Shown: one piece after another, positions 1 through 5,280 of the stretch
Position numbering within the stretch: the stretch's first letter is position 1
How the letters are laid out: every line of letters starts with the position of its first letter
Assembly: GCA_902766475.1 (NCBI GenBank)
Contig: CACXDQ010000158.1
Span: 1 to 15,921 of the forward strand
Reading direction: 5' to 3'
From: an uncultured Eubacteriales bacterium
GTDB lineage: Bacteria; Bacillota; Clostridia; Christensenellales; Borkfalkiaceae
Length of the DNA stretch: 15,921 nt
Position numbers and translations under genes: made by a program
Notes under the pieces: generated by a model
What the model was told of the DNA's origin: nothing
What the model saw: only the letters and a program-made list of their open reading frames with translations
Database searches by the model: none

Positions 1-150
1 GACAGCGACGCCCATTCGGTCGACAGAATAGGCGACGTGAAGATAGCCGAAGAGCTTTTTCAAAGGGTGTCTTTCCCCATGGACAGAATAGACAATATCG
101 ACGGCAAAACGCCGACATTCCGCTTTGCGGAATTTAAGAAAAAGATGTGA
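1..150 (+). CDS. PHP-domain phosphoesterase, C-terminal fragment
   Basis: The first 49 codons read in frame from base 1 to a TGA at 148-150; the gene starts outside the window. The fragment opens with DSDAH, followed by RIGD and AEEL. This fits the C-terminal end of PHP-domain proteins (the histidinol-phosphatase/YcdX/trpH-like superfamily), where the S-D-A-H segment supplies late metal ligands of the phosphoesterase site. A PHP gene near whiA is familiar in Clostridia. Only 24 bases separate it from whiA, so the two are probably co-transcribed. The substrate cannot be told from this piece; the family call rests on one motif and on context. Confidence 0.65.
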   Translation, partial: DSDAHSVDRIGDVKIAEELFQRVSFPMDRIDNIDGKTPTFRFAEFKKKM

Positions 151-174
151 TTATCGACTTATAGAAGGGCTTAT
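148..174 (+). repeat. Dispersed 27-bp motif, copy 1
   Basis: The exact core ATCGACTTATA lies at 153-163 and a GGGCTTAT tail follows at 167-174. The copy runs from the TGA of the upstream PHP gene to the base before the whiA ATG, so it is the whole spacer between the genes. Its AGAAGGG stretch serves as the whiA ribosome binding site. One of six copies in the window. Confidence 0.85.
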
Positions 175-1116
175 ATGAATTATTCGGAAGAGGTAAAGAG
201 TGAAATTCTTAAAACCGAATATGATTCCGCATGTTGCAAGAGGGCGGCGCTTTCCGCATTTTTGAGGTCGGCAGGCTCTATTATTACCGACGGCGGAAGG
301 ATAGGCTTCGAGATAGCGACAGACAGCGACGAGCTTGCGGCGTATTTTGCAAAGATAATTTCAGAGCTTTACGGCAAAGCGCCGAGGGCGGTCAAGGGCG
401 AGGACAAGCTCAACCGAAAGAACAGAATTATTTTAAGATATTCCGATAGCGACGTGATAGATATTCTCGTTGACCTCGGCATAATCGAGATAGACGACAG
501 AGGTCCGGCTATAAAGCTCAATATCGACTGGTACATCCTCGAAAACGATTGCTGTAAAGTGGCTTACGTCAAGGGTATGTTTTTAGGGAGCGGCTCGGTA
601 ACTCTTCCGAAATCGGAGATAGGCTCTTCGACGGGCTATCACCTTGAATTCGTCTTTACCAACTACCAGACGGCGACAGATTTTTGCGAGATTTTAAGCG
701 AGATATATTTCCTTCCGAAACTCGTCGAGAGAAAGGGGAATTTCGTGGTCTACTTAAAGTCGAGCGACGAGATCTCCGATTTGCTCGCAACGATGGGCGC
801 AAGCAACGCCGTACTCAAACTTGCCGAGATAACCGTTGAAAAAGAAGTGAGCAACAACGAGAACAGAAGGCTTAATTGCGAGGTTTCAAACCTCAACAAA
901 CAGACGGTAGCGGCTGTGAAACAGATAGTCGCCGCAAGAAAGATTGAGGAAATTTTGGGCTTAGACAATATAGATCTGAAGCTTAAAGAAACGGCAAAAG
1001 CGAGGATAGAGAACAAGGGCATGACGATGAGTGAGCTTGCCGCACACCTCGGCGTTACCAAGAGCTGTTTAAATCACAGATTGAGAAAAATTGTAGAAAT
1101 AGCAGATAATTTATAA
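175..1116 (+). CDS. whiA: DNA-binding protein WhiA
   Basis: WhiA is a conserved Gram-positive DNA-binding protein. In actinomycetes it controls sporulation septation genes; in Bacillota it affects cell division and chromosome segregation. The 313-residue length is usual. The N-terminal region holds LAGLIDADG-endonuclease-like folds, with the fold signature seen as GMFLGSGSV at about 134-142. The C-terminal helix-turn-helix is at about 284-306 and ends in the near-invariant NHRLRKI. The ATG at 175 has AGAAGGG six bases upstream, inside copy 1 of the dispersed motif. trpS starts 12 bases after the stop, so it is likely co-transcribed. rapZ and yvcK, commonly directly upstream of whiA, are not between it and the PHP gene. 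Confidence 0.95.
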   Translation: MNYSEEVKSEILKTEYDSACCKRAALSAFLRSAGSIITDGGRIGFEIATDSDELAAYFAKIISELYGKAPRAVKGEDKLNRKNRIILRYSDSDVIDILVDLGIIEIDDRGPAIKLNIDWYILENDCCKVAYVKGMFLGSGSVTLPKSEIGSSTGYHLEFVFTNYQTATDFCEILSEIYFLPKLVERKGNFVVYLKSSDEISDLLATMGASNAVLKLAEITVEKEVSNNENRRLNCEVSNLNKQTVAAVKQIVAARKIEEILGLDNIDLKLKETAKARIENKGMTMSELAAHLGVTKSCLNHRLRKIVEIADNL

Positions 1117-1128
1117 AGGAGAATACGA

Positions 1129-2214
1129 ATGAGCAAGATAATTCTTACGGGCGATCGCCCGACGGGCAGACTTCACGTCGGACATTACGTCGGCTCTCTT
1201 CGCCGCAGGGTGGAGATACAAAACAGCGGAGATTTTGACAGTATGTACGTCATGATAGCCGACGCACAGGCACTTACCGACAACGCCGAAAACCCCGAGA
1301 AGATAAGGACTAATATTATAGAAGTTATGCTCGATTATCTCTCTTGCGGAATAGATCCCGAAAAGATAACGGTGTTTATACAGTCGCAAGTTCCGGAACT
1401 TTGCGAGCTTGCGTTTTACTATATGAATCTCGTTACGGTATCGAGATTACAGAGAAACCCCACCGTCAAGAACGAAATTCAGATGCGCAACTTCGAGGCG
1501 AGCATACCCGTCGGCTTTTTTAATTACCCGATAAGCCAAGCCGCCGATATAACGGCTTTTAAAGCTAATATCGTTCCCGTCGGGGAAGATCAGCTCCCTA
1601 TGATAGAGCAGACTAACGAGATAGTGAGGAAATTCAATTCCGTTTACGGCGAAACGCTCGTCGAGGCGAAAGCCGTTCTTCCCGAAAAGAAGGCTTGTCT
1701 GAGGCTTCCCGGCACCGACGGAAAAGCGAAGATGAGTAAGTCGCTCGGCAACTGTATCTATCTTGCCGACACGCCCGAGGAAGTTAAGGCGAGGGTAATG
1801 AGTATGTTTACCGACCCCGACCATATAAAGATAACCGATCCCGGGAAATTGGAGGGCAATACGGTGTTTACCTATCTTGACGCATTTGCAACCGACGAAC
1901 ATTTCAAGGAATTTTTGCCCGAATACGCCAACTTAGACGAGCTGAAAGCACATTACACGAGGGGCGGTTTAGGCGATATGAAGGTCAAGAAATTTTTAAA
2001 CGCCGTCCTTCAATCTACGTTAGAGCCTATCCGTGCACGCCGAAAGACGTATGAAAAAGATATTCCCGCCGTGTACGAAATGCTTAAAAGGGGAAGCGTT
2101 AAAGCAGAAGAAGTCGCCGCAAAAACCGCCGAAAGCGTCAGAGCGGCGATGCGGATAAACTACTTCACCGACGAAGAACTCATAAAAGCCCACACCGAAA
2201 AATACAGGAGCTGA
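1129..2214 (+). CDS. trpS: Tryptophanyl-tRNA synthetase
   Basis: This class I aminoacyl-tRNA synthetase charges tRNA-Trp with tryptophan using ATP, in the cytoplasm as a dimer. The 361 residues begin with TGDRPTGRLHVGHYVGSL, which carries the HIGH-type ATP motif (LHVGH at about 15-19). The second signature KMSKS lies at 201-205. Other family blocks are IADAQALTD (about 43-51), SQVPE (86-90), NPISQ-like NYPISQAADI (132-141) and VGEDQ (151-155). AAAGGAG sits seven bases before the ATG. It follows whiA by 12 bases with no terminator or T-box between them, so expression should depend on the upstream promoter. A strong hairpin ends the unit 20 bases after the stop. Confidence 0.96.
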   Translation: MSKIILTGDRPTGRLHVGHYVGSLRRRVEIQNSGDFDSMYVMIADAQALTDNAENPEKIRTNIIEVMLDYLSCGIDPEKITVFIQSQVPELCELAFYYMNLVTVSRLQRNPTVKNEIQMRNFEASIPVGFFNYPISQAADITAFKANIVPVGEDQLPMIEQTNEIVRKFNSVYGETLVEAKAVLPEKKACLRLPGTDGKAKMSKSLGNCIYLADTPEEVKARVMSMFTDPDHIKITDPGKLEGNTVFTYLDAFATDEHFKEFLPEYANLDELKAHYTRGGLGDMKVKKFLNAVLQSTLEPIRARRKTYEKDIPAVYEMLKRGSVKAEEVAAKTAESVRAAMRINYFTDEELIKAHTEKYRS

Positions 2215-2234
2215 AAGAGGATATAAAGATATAA

Positions 2235-2280
2235 AAAGCGCCTCGGAAAATGTATCATACATTTTCCGAGGCGCTTTAAA
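2235..2280. terminator. Bidirectional 20-bp hairpin terminator
   Basis: Arms 2235-2254 and 2258-2277 are perfectly complementary over 20 bp with a three-base loop (TCA). The stem begins with AAAGCG and ends with CGCTTT, so either transcript gets a short U run. It separates convergent trpS (+) and the S-component gene (-). Confidence 0.9.
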
Positions 2281-2293
2281 ATTATTTAAGCTG

Positions 2294-2872
2294 TTATTCT
2301 CTGTCTTTTTTGATAAGAAGTGTAAAGAGCATGACGATAAACGGAACGAAAACGGCTTGAACGACCATTCCCAAAAGCCCGGTCTTAACTTGTGCCCATA
2401 TCATGTCGAATGTGAACGGTGTAATATTTTGGAATATGGCGACGAGTGCTAAAAATACCATTCTTCCCGAAACTTGGGCAAGAAGTACGGCGGGGAATGC
2501 CATCCAACCGTTTTTAGCTATCGACTTCGAGAACAAGCCCGAAACGGAAGCGAACACTGCAAGCTCGACAATCATAAACGGAAGCCTTGCGGCGGCGGGC
2601 ATTGCATTGCCCGTCAAAGAGGTTATCAAAAAGCTTACCAGGGGAGATAAAATGCCTATTCCAAGCCCCCATTTATAACCGAGGACGCATCCGCCGAGAA
2701 GTACCGGCAGATACATCGGCAGCCACTTAACGCCGCCCTGTGCGCCCGAAATAAAGTGAATTGCTTGCGGAAGAAGTACCGCAAGAGCGATTATCCCTAC
2801 CGAAATAGCCGTTTTAACGCCTATTTTTTTCCCTGCGGACAAATTGTAGCCCGCCAAAATGCTGTCTATCAT
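2294..2872 (-). CDS. ECF transporter S-component-like membrane protein
   Basis: This is a 192-residue, strongly hydrophobic protein with about five to six predicted membrane helices (roughly residues 19-42, 52-66, 69-89, 98-114, 124-148 and 163-187). Size, helix count and the MYLPVLLGGCVLGYKWGLGIG and ARLPFMIVELAVF blocks fit the substrate-binding S components of energy-coupling-factor vitamin importers. These bind a vitamin or related compound and use a shared EcfA-EcfA'-T module, which is not encoded here. The C-terminus is basic (KKDRE). The start has GGAG eight bases upstream. It begins 10 bases after the aldo/keto reductase gene, so the two form one transcript. The substrate is unknown; no vitamin riboswitch precedes the unit. 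Confidence 0.75.
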   Translation of the reverse strand: MIDSILAGYNLSAGKKIGVKTAISVGIIALAVLLPQAIHFISGAQGGVKWLPMYLPVLLGGCVLGYKWGLGIGILSPLVSFLITSLTGNAMPAAARLPFMIVELAVFASVSGLFSKSIAKNGWMAFPAVLLAQVSGRMVFLALVAIFQNITPFTFDMIWAQVKTGLLGMVVQAVFVPFIVMLFTLLIKKDRE

Positions 2873-2882
2873 GTTTTATCTC

Positions 2883-3986
2883 CTATTCTAAATTTTTCGC
2901 AACGTCTTTAAGAAGCTCTCTTATAGGCAATTTCTGCGGACATATGTTTTCGCATTTGCCGCACTTTATACAGTCGCTTGCCTTACCCTTTCCGGCGGTA
3001 TGTATGCTGTAATAGTATGCCGAACTCCAGCTTTCAAACTTAACTTTCGCATTGTAACAAGCGAAGAGGTCGGGTATGGAAATGTGTTTCGGGCAGCCGT
3101 CAACGCAATATCTGCAAGCCGTGCATGCGATGAGCCTCTGCCCCTTAAAGATTGCCGATATTTTTCTCGTCGCCTCGAACTCTTCCGCAGAAAGCGGCTC
3201 GAAGTCCTTCATAAACGAAACGTTTTCCCTCATCTGACCTATCGTACTCATTCCCGACAAAACCATCATAACGTTTTCGGGCGAAGCCGCAAAGCGAAGA
3301 GCGAGATTTGCCGCCGAAACGCCCGTCTTTTCGAGTATCGGCATGGCGTCTTTCGGGAGATTTATAAGGCTTCCGCCCTTTATCGGCTCCATTATTATTA
3401 CGGGCTTGCCGTGCTTTACGCACACGTCGAAACAAAGTTTGCTCTGTATCGCAATATCGTCGTAATCGAGATAATTGTACTGTATCTGCACAACTTCAAC
3501 TTGCGGATACTCGGTGAGAATTTGATCCAACACGTCGGCGGTATCGTGGAAAGAAAGCCCGAAATGTTTGATTTTTCCCTCTTTTTTGAGTTCGAGCGCC
3601 GTTTCGTAAGCCCTGCACCTCTTGAATTTTTCAAAAAATTCCTTTGTTTGGGCGTGCATCAGATAGAAGTCAAAATAATCGACGCCGCAAGCTTTGAGCT
3701 GACTTTCAAAAAGCGGTCTTATATCCTCGTTTTTGGAAAAGAAAGGTCCGCTGAGTTTATTTGTAAGTAAAAATTTATCTCTCGGGTATCTCTTCGTCAG
3801 ACACTCTCTCACGGCGATCTCGCTCTTTTGTGAAATGTAGCCGTGGGCGGTATCAAAGTAATTAAAGCCGCTCTCGATAAACTCGTCAACCATTTTTTTC
3901 GTTTGCTCTAAGTCTACATCGTCGCCTATCATCGGAAGGCGCATACAGCCGAAGCCCAATTTTTTACGTTCTTCAAAAAATGCCAT
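2883..3986 (-). CDS. Aldo/keto reductase with C-terminal 2x[4Fe-4S] domain
   Basis: The 367-residue protein has an N-terminal aldo/keto reductase TIM barrel (about 1-275). The likely catalytic tetrad is visible: Asp45 and Tyr50 in FDTAHGY, Lys77 in LTNKL and His111 in YLMHA. A ferredoxin-like tail follows with two CxxCxxCxxxC/P clusters, Cys288/291/294/298 and Cys339/342/345/349, each ending in CP. This architecture is common in anaerobes and suggests electron exchange between ferredoxin or another iron-sulfur donor and a carbonyl substrate; the substrate is not known. GGAG precedes the ATG. A good divergent promoter lies at 4008-4036. It leads an operon with the S-component gene, which may import its substrate or a cofactor (inference). 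Confidence 0.92.
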   Translation of the reverse strand: MAFFEERKKLGFGCMRLPMIGDDVDLEQTKKMVDEFIESGFNYFDTAHGYISQKSEIAVRECLTKRYPRDKFLLTNKLSGPFFSKNEDIRPLFESQLKACGVDYFDFYLMHAQTKEFFEKFKRCRAYETALELKKEGKIKHFGLSFHDTADVLDQILTEYPQVEVVQIQYNYLDYDDIAIQSKLCFDVCVKHGKPVIIMEPIKGGSLINLPKDAMPILEKTGVSAANLALRFAASPENVMMVLSGMSTIGQMRENVSFMKDFEPLSAEEFEATRKISAIFKGQRLIACTACRYCVDGCPKHISIPDLFACYNAKVKFESWSSAYYYSIHTAGKGKASDCIKCGKCENICPQKLPIRELLKDVAKNLE

Positions 3987-4007
3987 TTTATCTCCTCGCC
4001 TTCATGA

Positions 4008-4036
4008 ATTCTAACATAAAATCAATTAAAAGTCAA
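4008..4036 (-). promoter_or_regulatory. SigmaA-type promoter for the reductase operon
   Basis: On the minus strand TTGACT (4031-4036) and TAGAAT (4008-4013) are spaced by 17 bases, with TG one base before the -10 (extended -10). The start codon of the reductase is about 22 bases downstream, giving a short leader. Confidence 0.75.
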
Positions 4037-4094
4037 CTAAAATTGTGTAAAAATGTTGTAAAATGTATAATACAATCATTTTCACAATATTCGC

Positions 4095-4123
4095 TTGACA
4101 ATAATAATATATTATGGTAATAT
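4095..4123 (+). promoter_or_regulatory. Extended -10 promoter for the small membrane protein
   Basis: TTGACA (4095-4100), a 17-base spacer and TAATAT (4118-4123) with TGG just before the -10. A perfect 12-base palindrome, ATAATATATTAT (4104-4115), lies in the spacer and could be an operator, although the region is very AT-rich. A second possible -10 (TATAAT, 4066-4071) is upstream with only a weak -35. The rest of the 3987-4150 spacer shows nothing else I can name. Confidence 0.75.
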
Positions 4124-4150
4124 GTATTCATCAAATCGGAGGTAAAATCC

Positions 4151-4432
4151 ATGGAAGAAAAAGAGAATCAGAACAAGACCACGGAAATAAAGATTGCGAG
4201 CAACATCATCGACGTCCTTCTTTCCTGTTTGGCGGTGTGTATCCTTATTATATATAGGATAATACTTAATTTCGGCGTATTCAGCACTGTTCTAAACGGC
4301 ATTATGTCTATCGTCATTTATTCACTTGCGGGCGCAGGCTTTGTCCTTAACTCTATGAAGGCGGGAGCGAAACCGAATAAAGAGTTTTGGGTAAGCTTGG
4401 TTGCGTTTGTCGTTTGTTTTATCTGCGCTTGA
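4151..4432 (+). CDS. Small three-helix membrane protein, function unknown
   Basis: I do not recognise this 93-residue protein. A charged N-terminus of about 15 residues (Glu, Lys, Asn rich) is followed by three hydrophobic stretches at roughly 17-40, 43-68 and 76-93; the last runs to the C-terminal Ala with almost no tail. A short basic loop (KAGAKPNK) lies between helices 2 and 3. The gene is supported by a strong promoter at 4095-4123, a CGGAGG ribosome binding site eight bases before the ATG, and a hairpin terminator downstream, so it is a single-gene transcript. It could be a small stress or envelope protein; the sequence gives no more. Confidence 0.75.
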   Translation: MEEKENQNKTTEIKIASNIIDVLLSCLAVCILIIYRIILNFGVFSTVLNGIMSIVIYSLAGAGFVLNSMKAGAKPNKEFWVSLVAFVVCFICA

Positions 4433-4450
4433 TTTTAATTTTTTAAATAG

Positions 4451-4521
4451 CCCCGTCATGTGATATGAGCCCCAAAAGTTAGGCAAACTTTTGGGGTTCA
4501 CTTCAATGTTCGGGGTTTTTT
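4451..4521 (+). terminator. Nested hairpin terminator resembling an IS3-family end
   Basis: Arms 4466-4480 and 4486-4500 form a 15-bp stem (one G-U pair) around the five-base loop AGGCA. An outer CCCCG (4451-4455) can pair with CGGGG (4511-4515), directly followed by six T (4516-4521). It ends the small membrane-protein gene. The arms begin TGAGCCCCAAAAGTT and end TTCA, which recalls IS150/IS3-type terminal repeats; that link is from memory and is inference. Confidence 0.7.
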
Positions 4522-4554
4522 ACTAAAAAAAATTTAAACTTTTGCAAATAAACA

Positions 4555-4581
4555 TATATAATTTTGTTGACAAATTATATA
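4555..4581. promoter_or_regulatory. Perfect inverted repeat over the clpB-operon -35
   Basis: Arms TATATAATTT (4555-4564) and AAATTATATA (4572-4581) are exact reverse complements with a seven-base spacer. The dyad covers the whole -35 hexamer (4567-4572). Its position suits a repressor site, plausibly for the ribbon-helix-helix protein encoded next. Low sequence complexity makes chance possible. Confidence 0.5.
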
Positions 4582-4595
4582 AAATGTGGTACAAT
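4567..4595 (+). promoter_or_regulatory. Promoter of the RHH-clpB operon
   Basis: TTGACA (4567-4572), 17 bases, TACAAT (4590-4595), with TGG immediately before the -10. The gene start is 28 bases after the -10. No CIRCE (TTAGCACTC inverted repeat) or CtsR heptad box is visible. Confidence 0.8.
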
Positions 4596-4623
4596 TTAAT
4601 TAAAGATAGCAAAGGAGAAAGAG

Positions 4624-5259
4624 ATGAGCAAATCGGTTTACAGCGTAATACTTACTGACGAGCTTGTGGACGAACTCGACAAGGCGGCTTATAAAAACGG
4701 CGTGAGCAGGTCGTTTATGCTCGACAAGATACTTGCCGACTATCTCACGGTGGAAACGCCAGTAGTCAGAATGGAAAATATCTTTTCAAAGATGGAAAGG
4801 CTTATCGGGGAATGGTCGGGGCTGAGGTTTATAAATCAGCCGTCAAGCACAATGGCGTCGGTGCAGAGCGCACTCGTCTACCGGTACAACCCGACGGTAA
4901 AATATTCGGTCGAGCTGTTTCCGACGGGTGACGACCTCGGCGTTATAAGGATGAGTTTAAGGACGCAAAGCCCCGTGCTCATTTCGCTTATGGAAGGGTT
5001 TTACAACTTTTTCTGCTCGCTTGAAAGAAAGTATCTCGGCGAAAGAAAATATCTTTACGAGGACTTGCGCTTTTCGAGGATAATGAAGATACCCGAGGGC
5101 TTGTCGGCGGAGGACGTCGGTGAGGCGATAGCGGTTTTCGTGAGGTCGACAAACTATCTTTTAAACACTTACTTTTCTCATCTCGACGACTTGGAGCAAG
5201 TTAAAGTTTTGCTCGAAAAAAAGTATGCCGAGGAGATAAGCAAAACTATAACTATATAA
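4624..5259 (+). CDS. Ribbon-helix-helix protein upstream of clpB
   Basis: The N-terminal 45 or so of 211 residues look like a ribbon-helix-helix (CopG/Arc/MetJ type) DNA-binding unit. A beta strand (SVYSVIL, 4-10) is followed by helix LTDELVDELDKAAYKNG, a turn VSRS and helix FMLDKILADYL. The remaining roughly 165 residues match no family I recognise; they are mixed alpha/beta with a Phe/Tyr-rich centre and a Lys/Glu-rich C-terminal helix. AAAGGAG precedes the ATG. clpB begins 21 bases after the stop with no terminator, so the two are one operon. A perfect dyad over the operon -35 could be its own binding site. A transcriptional regulator of clpB is the natural reading, with the C-terminal part as a possible sensor; both are inference. 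Confidence 0.75.
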   Translation: MSKSVYSVILTDELVDELDKAAYKNGVSRSFMLDKILADYLTVETPVVRMENIFSKMERLIGEWSGLRFINQPSSTMASVQSALVYRYNPTVKYSVELFPTGDDLGVIRMSLRTQSPVLISLMEGFYNFFCSLERKYLGERKYLYEDLRFSRIMKIPEGLSAEDVGEAIAVFVRSTNYLLNTYFSHLDDLEQVKVLLEKKYAEEISKTITI

Positions 5260-5280
5260 AAATAAAAAGGCGGTGATTAT

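Noticed and set aside
3000..3770. 256-codon plus-strand frame opposite the aldo/keto reductase
   Set aside because: It is the complementary shadow of a clearly recognised enzyme, without a start signal.
4522..4623. CIRCE or CtsR operator upstream of the clpB operon
   Set aside because: Looked for the known heat-shock operators and found neither; only the AT-rich dyad at 4555-4581 is present.
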